DNA of 64,000 nucleotides from Pieris napi (Eukaryota > Arthropoda > Insecta > Lepidoptera > Pieridae), in NCBI RefSeq assembly GCF_905475465.1, contig NC_062242.1, forward strand, positions 5,607,501 through 5,671,500, written 5' to 3'. Below the pieces are notes generated by a model that searched no databases, was not told the origin of the DNA, and saw only the letters and a list, made by a program, of their open reading frames with translations. This document shows positions 45,500-58,057 of this stretch, piece by piece. Every line of letters starts with the position of its first letter. Position 1 is the stretch's first letter. A program made the translations under genes and the position numbers.

Positions 45500-45630
45500 A
45501 GACTGCATTAGACAATAATGAGCAGGTTGCAAGGGATGAAACAAATGAAGAGAGAAATGGCTCTGATGCTAGTGGTGCAAGTAATGCTGCGGTCGAGGAC
45601 GCCGCACTGTCAGGAACGGCCGTCTTATAA
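45500..45630 (+). CDS. pol: Possible last exon of pol (acidic tail)
   Basis: Forty-three codons follow the acceptor at 45499/45500 and end at TAA 45628-45630, whose bases belong to the 3' LTR. The content is acidic and polar (TALDNNEQVARDETNEERNG at the start). It is connected to the integrase frame only if the 44941-45499 interval is spliced. A chance open frame of this length is possible. Confidence 0.4.
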
Positions 45631-45900
45631 AACAATCTCCACAGAGCAAGTCGGACCGAGTGAGGGGTAACAGAGTGGAGTGGAACTGGGAACACCGGAA
45701 ATGTGGCGATTGGCGCGCGGACGTGACAGACGCGGGAGTTTTTTGTTATTTATGGTGGCGTTGTGTAAAAGATTGTCTTCTGGTTGCGTATAATTTTCAT
45801 TGTGGTATTTTAGTTAATTAAAAATTGTTTTGTAAGGAATAAAACTTCCTAGGTTGAGTGTTTTGTTACTTTTAATATTTATAGTTTGTGATTTCCAAGA
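45623..45900 (+). repeat. 3' LTR of the gypsy element
   Basis: Identical by eye to the 5' LTR over 278 bp. There is no clear polypurine tract next to it. The nearest purine-rich run is at about 45531-45565, which is about 60 bp upstream. An alternative start at TGTCAGGAACGG (45608) would give a TG terminus but is not shared by the 5' LTR. Confidence 0.92.
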
Positions 45901-45904
45901 ATAT

Positions 45905-46290
45905 AGTATTGTCTTTTATTGACATAACTTATACACATTTAATTTATCGTATTGGCATAGTCTGTAAGGATAATGTATGTATTTCTGTAATAAATAAATA
46001 AATAAAACACTTTTTTACCGGATTTAATTTATGTATTATTATAAATTTACAATTATTTTACATAATTTTAAATTTTTCCGATGTTTCGCGTGCTTTACAG
46101 CGTGCGTGGTCACGGTGACTGAAGACAAAAGGTGTTGAATGTCAAAAAGTATCAGAGCTGTAGAAAAAGTTGTATTATCTGTATTTATTTCCTCTTTCTT
46201 CTTTTAGTCGATATGAACTCCGGGGAAATATATTTATATATTTTTTTTTAATTGTAAATAATATATATTTGATTGTTATGATTAGTAATA
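45905..46290 (+). repeat. Dispersed lepidopteran repeat (CGTTTCGCGTGCTTTACAGC family)
   Basis: It starts AGTATTGTCTTTTATTGACA directly after the gypsy target duplication. It then has TTTTTACCGGATTTAATTTA and CCGATGTTTCGCGTGCTTT, the AGCGTGCGTGGTCACGG word and GGTGTTGAATGTCAAAAAG. The same start and core recur at 50447. The gypsy element therefore landed exactly at, or one base from, the edge of this repeat. The right limit is uncertain. Confidence 0.65.
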
Positions 46291-49200
46291 AATCCTTTAA
46301 TTCTTAACATACCTATAAATAAATAAAAAATCTACAGAAGGCTTTATTTTTTTTTTATATTTGCTTTTTTTTAATTTTAACTGCACTAGAATATGTCACG
46401 TACATATTATCATTACTTGATCGTTAATAAGTAAAACTTTGCAATGCAGAGAATGATTGAACGTCAGTGACTGCTTTAAAAAGCTTGTCGCTGCAACTTT
46501 GTTTCCATAACGCGAGTAAGTTGCAACGTCACAAATAGTCTGAATTTAGACATATTTTTCCTTGGGCACTGTAATCGAATGTCATATGCGGTCACAACAC
46601 GACAGAACTATTCACGGACTGCCAGCTGCCGCACTCCGCGACCTGATTTATGTGCCAACTTTCTGCACCTTGTTTCTGTAGCACTTGTACATGACATCTT
46701 AAATATACGAACACAGATAGGGGCACTAGTATTATGTTTGAGTTCCTAAACTTCAAAAGATACTTCTATTATCTCCTATTATTTATCAACTGAGTTAATC
46801 CTTATCTATTATTTTAAAAGGTAAGGTTTTTTTAAATAAGTCCGAGTATTTGCATAAGACATAACATACCTAATACACAAGCATAGCAGACGCGCACAAA
46901 GTTAAATGTTTCACATTAAGAGTTAAATCATTCATCATAAGTCATTTTGTATAAATTTTTAGTTCATGGCTGCGATCAGAAGCCTAAAAAGCGTTTTCTT
47001 CACTTATAATCAGTCGTTAAATAATCTAGTATTGTTACATAATCATAAAAATCACCAAATTAAAATGTTCTAATAGTTTTAGTGTAAATCACAAACCCAA
47101 CTGGCATTTGCACGTGAGATTGAATGCGCTTAAGTGCAGCTTAAGCCGGTAATAAAGTCACGGCTAGAAATTCAAGTAAGCGCTCAATTGAATATCGGAA
47201 AAGCAGTAATTTGTAAGACGTCAGAGCAACTTTGTCACATAGAACCGAGGTTACCAAGCGCAAGCGCTCATAAACTCATTAAAAGTAAGTTTCACGTGCG
47301 AATAGGATTAGACTTATCCATATAGAGGACAGTTTTAATCGAGAGCGCTTTACGAACCATTAAATTCCACGACTAGGTATAGCCGGCGTGGGACTGTTAA
47401 ATGAAATTTTAGATACAGGGTTAAGCGTGGTAATCCCCAATATAAACTAATTGGTCCGAGTGATAAATATGTTAATTAACTTTATATTTGTTTTGTATAC
47501 GCATGAAGATTACTAACGCTAATTTGTTTTAAGGGTTTAAAGTTGTTTGTCAGACCTCATTAGTTATGCACGTGAGCACGTTGAGTTTGGAGGTCCTGAC
47601 TTCGATTTTTGAGCAAACAATATTGGTATTTTATTAATTAATTTACGAACAACCGGTATAGAAGGAGAAAATGTTTACCCATCTAAATAGAAAAGACACT
47701 GTTACACTTCGGATCACCATAAAAAATCAATATTTATTATGATTTTGTAAATTGTGCTTTCTTTATGAACTATAAAGGTTTGGTACTTATTTTTGTAAAT
47801 GCTAATTAAATTCATATAGGCTTAATATGATATAAACGGAAAGCTTTGAGTTCGTAACATCCACTTTGACGGTCCTCAGGGGCAATTAATTGTTAATTAC
47901 TGAACACTTCCCGTGTCCAGTATTAGCATAAGTACTTGCTTTGATCACACATAATTCCATTCAAGTTCCTTCGAAATTGGACGGTACTGAGGCGAAGGAA
48001 TAAAATGGAATTTTCTTTGCGTGTGTATTCGTAAATAATATTTTGTTAACCTTTGTTTGTTGTAACTATAGTACACGGTCTTTTCATATGACTTAATTAA
48101 AGGTTTTCAATTTAAATAGCATTGATCTAATGATTAGTTCATTTATAAAGTCCTTTTTGACTAAATCAAATTTTTGTCACACAGTTTTGTGTTAACGAAA
48201 TGATTATTTTTTATTTACTTAAACTTTACTCAGCTACGTAGCAATTAGTAGACAACATAAAAAGTTATACCAACACATGGAATTCTTGTAAATAGTGGTA
48301 GGTACGAAAATTGTTTGAAACCATCACGTCATGCCAGCGGCCTGCAAACTTCCCTAACCAGATGCCGCATAGCGTGGCGGTAAAACTATGTTAAATTAAA
48401 CGCGACTAATGTCAGCAGTATCAAACCACGCTAGTGTAGAACTCTACGTGCTCACTACTTCTGAACAACTTCCTGTACAAGTTTCATATATATACATTCA
48501 TATAAAACTCATTTCGGTTTATCTCACATCAGCCAATCACAATAGAACTGAAACGTTGAATACTCAACGAATGAATCAATGGACAAACTACAATTTATCA
48601 ACGGAAGAGTAAACGTATGTAACGAGCTCATTTTAAAAGAGCTGATAAAGCGATAAGAGCATCACAAAGTTGTCATTGAAAGCTAAATCACGGATGAAAG
48701 GTGCGCAGATGACTAAGCTCCATTTCGCTAACTTTTTGACGCTTCATTTTGCCACAAACGATTTATCTAAGAGTAAAAAATCATTCAGAATGAGAGGGAT
48801 TGTTAAGTAGTCAGTGAACATCGGCTTAAATGGGACTGTATAAAACTCATCACCTTCTGCACCCAGCACCGCCTCTTTCATGTAGGGGGATTTCGTTCGT
48901 TCATTCACCTTAAATTGTCGTCATTGCGAAATGCCAAATAGAGCACACATGATAAAGAGTTTCCGATAAAGAGGAGCCATAAAAATTTTCAATATCCATT
49001 AGTAGGGTAAGAACGAATTATACGCAAACCGAGTTGCTTTAATCCGGGTTAAGGATATTGATGATACACGCGCACAAAAAACATCAGACGATCTGTACAA
49101 TTTGTATTTATTATATACAATAATCATATAGACTAAATTGTGACCACGTTCATTAATAATTTTAAGAACGGAACTTTAAATTGTTATTATGACCACCTAT

Positions 49201-50434
49201 GTATATTTAAGATAGTTTTATCTATCTATCTACTCAAAGTCATGCGGGGTTCTCCAAAAATTGTGTATCTTATGTATTTAGTATTTTTACGTTTAGCTCT
49301 GTGGGTATTTGTGTGGTGTGTGTATTTTTTTGTAAATAAAAATACGTGTGGCACTCGGGGACTGCCGCGGTAAAGCTATTGCATTGCATTGCATTATTTA
49401 TTTATGCAGTATTTTTTTTCTTTGATATTAATTCAAGTGTTTTCTTTGATAAATTAATTTAATCTACCACTCTACCAGACTCAGACTAACTCGTCTATAT
49501 AGTTTATAACGCGCACCGGTTGCACCTATCTCGTCAGAGAGATGTGAATACGCAGTATGCGTTCTGTCCCGCTCTAACGCGTATTGGCCGCACCTATATT
49601 ACGTCATCGTGTGTTAGGTTTATTTTCGTTACGGAATTTCTTGATTCGGTCGCCGCGCTCAAAGCCCGCGGTAAAATCTATGCAATAGCTAAATAAAGAA
49701 ATCTCTATGAAAGTATTACTTTTTGAAGGACAATTAAAAAATTTTTTTTTAATGCACAGTCATAATGATCTTCCTCTTTAATAATTTACAGTTATAAATA
49801 ATTACAAAGTATTAGGAAATGTACGACGCACGCTCTGTTACTTTACAACAATTTGCATATGTCCACACATCAAATATAAAATTGTGAACGAAAAGTTTTC
49901 CCCCGAAACGATCCTGACAGTCCAAAATACAAACTTCAATCCTTCGGGAAAACAGTCAACTCAACTGACTTATCATCCGAAAGCGAGTGCTTTCACAGCC
50001 GGCAACCCATGGGACGTATTCCCTTCCACTTGTTAACAAGCGAAATTGGTACAATTTAGGGTTACAAATAGAGATTTAGATTAATAAAACACTTTTACGG
50101 CAAATAATATCTTATATTCTTAAAACAAATATTTATATAATAGCGATAGACAACATTTGGACATGTTCCATTATATATTAGAATGTAACATGTATGTAAT
50201 GTACCTGGAACAGACTTAGAGAGTGAACAAGCAATTTCAGCGGCAAATGATCTTCAGATATGTAATTCATATCAACCATAAAGCTGAGAATATGAAGAAT
50301 GAAGGAGAGGAGTTTATAGTAAAGTGGAAAATAGGTGAACAGACTTCCAAACCGAAATGTAAATTTAATCGGAAATCCCGGTCCCCAGGTAAGTCGAATA
50401 ACAATACTATAATAAATTTATTCTTTAATCGAAG
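46291..50434. other. Long stretch with no supported gene
   Basis: AT-rich to moderate. A (ATTGC)3 run lies at 49379-49396. A GC-richer island at 49495-49690 (ACGCGCACCGGTTGCACC and CGGTCGCCGCGCTC) is unexplained. A CAG|GTAAGT donor-like site lies at 50388/50389. There are no recognisable exons or elements. Confidence 0.5.
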
Positions 50435-50669
50435 ATCTAATATCATAGTATTGTCTTTTATTGACATACTCGTAACTTTCACACATTTGATAATAAAACA
50501 ATTTTTTTACCGGATTGAAGTTATGTATTTACAAAGATTTTTCATAATTTTAAATTTAACCGACGTTTCGCGTGCTTTACAGCGTGCATGGTCAGGGACC
50601 AATTAAATAATTGTAAATACATAACTTCAATCCGGTAAAAATTTGTTTTATTATCAAATCTAATATCAT
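50435..50669. repeat. Snap-back copy of the CGTTTCGCGTGC repeat with 12-bp flanking duplication
   Basis: The 12-mer ATCTAATATCAT at 50435-50446 is repeated at 50658-50669. Between them the repeat starts AGTATTGTCTTTTATTGACA as at 45905. Its segment GATAATAAAACAATTTTTTT plus ACCGGATTGAAGTTATG (about 50488-50533) reappears inverted at about 50612-50655. The core CGACGTTTCGCGTGCTTTAC lies between. This makes a hairpin-forming unit of about 170 bp. Only the first half is shared with the 45905 copy. Confidence 0.7.
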
Positions 50670-50994
50670 GTTAAAAGGCTTTAATTCAGACTTAAATGCT
50701 GGCATTAGTTTGGAACAAAAGAGCGAAGTATGGAGTGTATGTACAATGACTTGTAATTTTAGAGCCTTACTCATTCCGAATACCGCAATAATTACGTGTT
50801 TTATTACATTTATTTATGACATGAAGATCCACTCAGGACTTATTCGCTTGTAGTAAAGGAAAGTATCCCTGGAATATGCTTCCATGATTAAAATATTAAA
50901 ACTAAAAAATATGTAAAGCAAATAAGTCTATACATTTATACTTACTTTGATCTATGACCAAACGGAAAATCTGCTAGATGTATTAAAATAATTT
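50670..50994. other. Non-coding stretch
   Basis: Nothing supported. Confidence 0.5.
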
Positions 50995-51345
50995 GCACAT
51001 ATCATGGTCTCAAGCGTGTGCCTGATTCCAACCCACACACATCCTCCTAAATACTGACTCACATACACACACTCACTCACACACAAACACACATACACTC
51101 ATACAACTCTATTTAGGAATCTAGTTGACTGTTTGAATTTGTTTATTTTTTTTCATTTTTTAGAAACTTATATTTGGTTGCCAACTCATATATGTACTTT
51201 TTTTGGAATGGAAGCCTGGTTATCAATATCACGTGTCACTGTTCTTGCCTAGCTTGGAAACCAGTCTCCCAATACCTTCTTAATTGTAATCGTACTGTTT
51301 GTTTTAAATGTTATATGGAAGAAAATAAATAATAATAATTATTAT
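50995..51345 (+). mobile_element. LINE 3' untranslated end (CA-rich type)
   Basis: Contains a CACACA/CTCACA-rich block (51030-51105), a T-rich part, GGAAACCAGTCTCCCAATAC and an end of ATAATAATAATTATTATT. The same order (CA-rich block, T-rich block, CCAGTCTC.CAATA, ATT-type tail) is seen at 59140-59541, where the coding end of the LINE is still attached. Hence this is a 5'-truncated copy of a related LINE without coding sequence. Confidence 0.5.
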
Positions 51346-54069
51346 TAAAATCGTTAAGATTCGACCATTTGTAGCTGATTTACACCGCTCTTTATATTAT
51401 ACATTAACGGACACAGGGTATAAGCAATTGTTTTTTAATTATAATTTTTCAAACAGACTAGCCACGATTGCGCGTTTTCGGTTAATCTCATGGCGCCATA
51501 GAGACTCGAAGGATGCAATTACGTCGCGCACCCACAAAGGTAAATACGTATTTTACTCATATGGGAATACCTGTAGACCTGGACCTGGAGAAAATCACGG
51601 GTGGGGATTTTACGTAGTAACTTCTACGCCTTATTAGTTCTTTTTCAGAATTAGTATTTATATATAATTTAATTGCATTAATGAGACGCCCACTATCAGG
51701 AAACGGCATTTTACAAATTCTACAGGTTTTTTGATAGACTCTGAAAGCGAAGAAATACGACATTCTCGAAAAGGTAGGTGATAATGGTGACTATAAAACA
51801 ATACATACCGAACATAATTCGATAGCGATGACTCTTTCGCTACTGGATCCATAAGCCACAGCTTTTACAGTAGAACCCGGTTCAAATGTGACAAAACTCC
51901 ACGAAAACAAAAATGGATGTGCCATTTTGTACTCGACAGCACATCATTGAAGAGCTCGCTGGTTCAAAAAGGTCTGCTTAAGAACGAAATTTCACCGGTA
52001 GAGACTTGGGAAATTTGACTTACCGACAAAATTGTAAAGAAGAGATAAGAGCAATAATGAAGGTACTATTTTTGTCCTAGATCCAAAAATAAAAAGAGTT
52101 TGTAAATCTTACAAGAAAACTGTTTGTAAGCCTCATTCAGTAGCAATCACTTATTGTTTGCATTCTGATCCAAGAATATTTTCTAACTTTAGTGCATAAT
52201 AGTTAGATTGAGGCGTTGTAATCTTTTCGTTATTTTTCTTATAATTTACATGTTCAATTTTAGTATGTAGTAAATATTAGTACCAATAAATTCTTAGGAC
52301 GAGATGTTATTTCGTTAAAAGTTAATAAATGGTAACCTAAAAAATTTTATATATGTATAATGTTATATATATTTTATATAATATATATTATATTTAATTT
52401 ATTTTATAGAAGAACGCGTGGTTATTATTATTTTTCAATTATTATAATTACAATTAGTTCGATATCATTATTTTAGGAACGCCACATTTACAAAGCCAGC
52501 GGACAGGCGTTTTATTTCACCGTTTAATGCCATGCAGTGACATATAATAGTTGTCAACGAGTTCAACAATATTGTTGCATAATGAAATATGTTAAAATTC
52601 AAAATATTACCTTAGCAAAACATATTTTAAAAACATTTCTGTATTCATGTGACATAAGTCTAGAGGCCTTAAGAACTTTATGAGTAGTAAAACCACTTTA
52701 TTATTGTCGATTTACGTAGCCTTGACATGCTAGGTCAGAAACTTATATCCACACAAAGATTTTGAGCATAAAAGGCTATGAGTTGAAAAATAAATACTTA
52801 GGACAGAATCATTTTGTAGACAAAACAAGCCATTTGTTGGCTTTAATTGACTACAAAATGAGTATTTGAAAGTATATTGGTTGAGGTAGAAGATACATGA
52901 GTGATTCACGATTTTATGATTTCTTAAATAAATTGGTTATTTGATATCACTATAAATAAGCATAGAGAAAATAGAAGTCAATAGATCAGTTATTATTGCA
53001 ATGATGCATCATTTATAGGTTTCATAGTGCTAGCGTATAATACATATTTTATCGGGAAATGTATATTTATCATTGTAAAATCTTCTTATATTTTGAAATA
53101 AAGCCTATAGGTATGTTAATCGCATCAGTCATGTGGTATTTTTTTAATCTTACAATCCTTTTTATCTATACTACGAATACAATATTTTAATACAGTTTTT
53201 TTAATAAATTTCATTTATTTTCATTCTAATTAAAAAAAACTAAAGAAATAGTTATTCAAGAACTATAATGATGAAAAACAAAAGATTAGAAAATTATAAT
53301 TGTCCAATAATAATTCTCCGGCTACTAAAACTGATATGAATTATCCATATCTAAAAATATCTATTTAAAAAAATCTTATACACGTTATTATTTTAAAGCT
53401 TCATATAAAAATAAAACTGTATATCTGCCACGTTACTGATAAATGAAATAAACAAAGAAATATAGAGGCTCAAAAAATATACTTGAAAGCAAATGAATAG
53501 ATAAAGTAAAAATTTAATTCACTATAACCATGTTTCTAACCTGTATTAGCATTTGAGGCGAAAGGTATATCTTTATATTTGTTTTACTTTACTTTTGTCT
53601 GCATTAATTACTAATTGCTCTTTTAATAATTTCAGTTATCGATATGGTAATAGCCGATAGATATAGAAACTTGAAATGGCAATTTCATTTTGTTTTATGT
53701 TGTTTAACATGTAACGATTAAAATATATAAAACACGTGAAGACGTTAACAATATATACAATTATAACAGATCTTCCGACGAAGGGATGACAACAACGTCA
53801 AGCGGGAGTTCGCGTATTTCTAGTAATCTACCGCTGAAACGGAATTGACGAAAGCTGCCTGAATAATTAATTACTGTAGACACCGTTGAGGAATATTTAC
53901 AGGCAATCTCGCACTGAAAAACTTGTTATATTAAAGCTAGATTTATAATTTTAGATTATTATGGTGTTTACAAAGTGATTTTTCATTCAATGTATTGTTT
54001 TCAAACATGTTATATTAATAACATGTTTGTTATTATTTTATTGTCATCTATATTATATAATATTATAAA
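51346..54069. other. AT-rich non-coding stretch
   Basis: Nothing supported. A GC-richer segment at 51461-51540 between TTTTTCAAACAG and AAAGGTAAATA has splice-like edges but no reason to call an exon. A TA-rich run lies at 52340-52400. Confidence 0.45.
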
Positions 54070-54590
54070 GAGGAAAGATTTGATTTTTTGTTTGTTTGAA
54101 ATGAATAGGCTCCAAAACTACTGGACCGATTTCAAAAATTCTTTCACCGTTGGCAAGCTACACTATTTCCGAGTGTCATAGGTGTTTCATTTTAAAACTT
54201 GAATAATCTAACCCAAGGTGTAAAAAAATAAACAAAAAACTTCCTTCAATCGCGTGCGCTGCGAAAACTATTAATGATAGAACAAAATTATGTATTTCAA
54301 TTTTTCAGGACACATCACTATCTATACTAAATGTCGCGACAGCATGTCTCTATCTTTTATAGTTACGTCACAATAAGCGTCCTTTTATTATTTTTTTTTA
54401 TTAAAATACCACCGCTAGAAAAGGCTCTTTATTCGTATCTAGGTATTGATCCTACAATTTATACAATTTAATGGCATAAGCACCAAAAAAGCATGGTGGA
54501 TTGGTATTCTCCTGCCGTTTCTCTTGAATAGTTTACTACTATGTAATAAAACAAATAAGCCACGGCAACGCTTGGCCGAGTCAACTAGTA
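54070..54590 (+). mobile_element. Dispersed repeat, probably transposon 3' region
   Basis: AGGAAAGATTTGATTTTTTG, ATGAATAGGCTCCAAAACTAC and TGGACCGATTTCAAAAATTC, together with TTTCACCGTTGGCAAGCTAC, are the familiar opening of a repeat very common in Lepidoptera. It ends with CACGGCAACGCTTGGCC and GAGTCAACTAGT. No coding sequence remains. The class is not certain. Confidence 0.5.
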
Positions 54591-57500
54591 AATAATAAGG
54601 GTGGTAAGTGTTTTTCTGTTTAATGCTTATTTTTCCAGTCTTTAATTTCTATTACATATATATTTTTAGGGAAACAAAACCTTAAATTTGTTACATATAA
54701 TTAAATAGACCGTAAAATATATCATTTACCTATCCAAACAATACAGGTGTATCATGAAACTGAATATGTTTGAACTAAATTACAACGCTTCGCTTGACAC
54801 ATAAAACATAAAACGCTCTATGTCCACGCGTAATTCGCAATTTCATTTCCATCATTCGATTACAATTTGATATAATAAAACAAATGCTTCTAAAAATAAA
54901 CAAGAGGTCCTATACTTTAAATGTTATGTCCAGGGATTATTGTAATCGACTGGGATATATATATAATATAACAATAATACAAATACAATTTAAATATAAA
55001 ATTACAAGTAGCACTAAGGTGATGATCCTCATTAGTGTAAAAAAAACTGTGTAACGGTAGGTAGGCCCGTAGGCGCACCCAACGAACCACCAAAGATATT
55101 GTTTTAACAAATACAAACAAACAAACAACTGAAAGGAAATTAAGACATAAATGGCTCCGTATGTAACTCTAGACCCCCTAAAAGTGATTTAATAGCTTGC
55201 TACACAAAAATTTACACTTGGAATCGACAAGACAGTTTTCTCTCAATCGGTAATATGTTTAAAGGTATGATAAACCTTCTACCAAATCACTTAAAACTAT
55301 AAGGATACCGTCCACAAAGGTTATAATTTTTGTACTAGGTATTGCGAATAATATTACGATTTTGAAAAGGGTTGGAACGGAACGGAACGGAATTTTTAAA
55401 CTTGACATCTTTCTGTCAGATAACTGGTTAACAAATTGAGTGCTTCAAACACCAATTAATGATAATTTTGCCCAATGATACCCTTATAGAGACGGTATCG
55501 AACGCTCGCGAGGTCAAGAAACATTGCGGTTGCGTACATAACTCAACTGCTTTAAATATCGTGGTTACATAAACTACTATACTACATACTACTACCACGG
55601 CGTTAAAATATACAAAATTGAGTACTTCAGTAGCACAGATAAGATAAAATAAAAAGTTAGTAAAACAGGAATTCGTAAATAAAATATTTTTCTTAGAGGC
55701 ACTGCCCTAGAGTACAGTTTTCATTTGTTTCACAAAAGCGGTTAATGTAAATGGTTGCTCTTTAACATTTAGCTCGATTGCGTCTCACGACTAGCATTGT
55801 TCTTGCTTAACAGAACTCGTAGGAATAATGAGTATAATTTTTCAGGAGTTGTTATTTTTTAATTCGTGTGTTTTAACAAGTGTATGACCATTTATTCTAG
55901 GTATATCAACCAACCGTTCTTGATAAAAATAATAAGAGCTTATCGAAGTGTTATCTTAGTTTAAAAGTGTCAGTTGTCTCGTAGAGTTGGTCACATTCTG
56001 ATTTTACTTAAGGTAAATAAAAAAAAACTTTACCATTTGATTAAATAATCAGAAGAATATTGATAAGGCAATGTTTTAATAATATTAGGTATATAAGAAA
56101 TAGTAAGGGTTAAATGTAGGTGTGTAGTAAAATGACAAGTTATTTTGATCTCGTCTGCCTTATTTCTTATGTAATGTAGCTTAGGTAATCAAACAAAGCT
56201 AGAACACAGGTAGTTCGTGGCAGAATTATAGCTAATCTCTCAGACAAGCACTTCGTGTAATTGTGATGACTACTATTAGATGAATTACCCGTTTAATTAT
56301 TCATTAGGTATATTTCGCACTTCAAGTCTGAATTAATTAGAGGTGCATTGGAGCGTTTAGAAGGATTACCGATTAATTATGACAATTTAATTAGATTAGT
56401 TTATGGGACTAGATTATAGTTTATGAATATAAATTTATGTTATTTACACCAATTAATCAACAAACAAACAAAACATACGTATCGAATCTAGAACTGTGTC
56501 CCTTTATAAGCCTTTTAAAGGAATATTTTGGTAGTACCCGTAAATTGCGAAGCGAAAAGTAAAATACAATGTAACTAAACCCCTTAATAATAATAACGAA
56601 ATCAGTAATTGCGCCATTTTACCAATAGTGGTTATTTGTCTCTTTCTCGCAAATTGTGTATACGTGGCGATGAAAAAAGATATAATAGTGTCTTAGTTAT
56701 ATGTGTGATAAGAGTGATTTAGTTGTTATGAATAAGGGAGAAAGAATACAGATTGTCTCTTTTGTGACAATTCAGTGAAACAAACGTTTAGTAATAGAAT
56801 GAAATTTATTATTTGGAAACTAAACTGTTATTTATTAAAATTAAAATTTTTATCATGACATAATAACAAATAATTGTAATTAATTTTTCGAAACATGAAA
56901 TAAAAGGCTTTTTTTTTATTTATTCATCCCAAGCAATAAATGGCTATATTTTCAGTGTAACTGTTTGTTATTATATATCATTCATGTTAGCTGTAGGATT
57001 ACGAAATAAAGAAATAAATAAGATTCAGACGATGCTGATCATTAATTTAAAATGTTCGTTTCTATATATAAAAGAAACACTTTGTAATATTAACGTATAC
57101 GTTTGTATGAGTGCCTCCGTATGGTAATGGGTTTATCATGTAGTCTTAGCATCAGTGAATGAAAGTCAATTAAACTGTTTTCCTATTACGAACGAAAAGC
57201 TTTTCTGAACAAATTAAAAGTGGACCAACGTGTAAACTCTTGCCTGAAGCCAGTCAGCCATCACATGACTACCACAAACTCGTCCTGTCTGCTATTTCTA
57301 CACAATAATTAAGTAACACCGACATTGATTGACGTCGATTTTGTAGGCCAGAAATATCGTACCTGGTGATGTCCAAAAATTTCAAATATAAATCGGTTTA
57401 CATTCAGCCTCACAAAGATTCAGAACTAATATATGTATCACGGTTTGGCGACAAAGCAATCAATATCTTCAAGCGGCCAAGCAGGGTTTAATACCTTACT

Positions 57501-57723
57501 TTTTGTAAAAGTTCTTACGTTTAATCATTACATAGAGGTTAAAATAAACCATTATTAGTTCAAACATCAATATATATTATTTATATTATTATATTTTATT
57601 ATTTACCTTATAATATAAAATACAAATGTTTTATTATGAACAATTGTAATATTTATTAGCCATTCTTTTTCTAAGCACCTTAGATTGAGTTTACTGTGAC
57701 TGTCCCACAAGTTGGTTATTATT
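54591..57723. other. AT-rich non-coding stretch
   Basis: Nothing supported beyond a short (GGAAC)n run at 55373-55392. Confidence 0.5.
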
Positions 57724-58057
57724 ATCTATGTCAACGTAAAATTGTAAAAACCGTTAGATTGTAATCTGTCTCGCGAGATTGTAAACTGTCGAAAAATTGT
57801 GAACTCAACGTACTGCTTACTATTTAACGTATTATTATTCGGTAGATTTTAATCTATCGAAGTGAAATCGTCAAATTGTGAAACGGTACGCACCTTGCGC
57901 GCTGATTTATAATAATACATAACTTCAATCCGGTTAAACAGTTTTTTCTTTAATACGTTAAATTGTAAGCAGTACCTTGAGTTCACAATCTTTGTTTATA
58001 ATCTCGCGAGATAGATTACAATCTAACGGTATTTACAATTTTACGTTAACATCTATA
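57724..58057. mobile_element. MITE with terminal inverted repeats of about 110 bp
   Basis: The left arm (57724 to about 57835) has GTCAACGTAAAATTGTAAA, CCGTTAGATTGTAATCTGTC, TCGCGAGATTGTAAAC, TTGTGAACTCAACGTACTGC and TATTTAACGTATTA. The right arm (about 57945-58057) is its inverted counterpart with scattered mismatches. The centre (57840-57944) includes ATACATAACTTCAATCCGG, a piece of the repeat found at 50.6 kb. No coding sequence is present. The target duplication was not resolved. Confidence 0.75.

Larger units (their letters stand above)
40161..45900 (+). mobile_element. Ty3/Gypsy LTR retrotransposon, full length, recently inserted
   Basis: Two 278-bp LTRs (40161-40438, 45623-45900), identical by eye, enclose gag and pol in the order protease, reverse transcriptase, RNase H, integrase, which defines Ty3/Gypsy. 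The target duplication is ATAT (40157-40160, 45901-45904). LTR ends are TCTT...AAGA. No envelope gene is seen. Identity of the LTRs implies a young insertion, yet pol is broken inside the integrase near 44145, so this copy looks non-autonomous. Two noteworthy features are a -1 frameshift site between gag and pol and a possible intron with tandem repeats near the 3' end. The clade is probably Mag-like, judged by Gag with two CCHC knuckles, but this is not certain. Confidence 0.95.

Noticed and set aside
47560..47620. A further SINE head (GAGGTCCTGACTTCGATT)
   Set aside because: The B box is too degenerate and no SINE body follows.
50223..50388. Exon ending at a perfect CAG|GTAAGT donor
   Set aside because: No matching upstream acceptor or protein family. 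Joining to the splice-like block at 51461 gives an immediate stop. Such donors are expected by chance in 64 kb.
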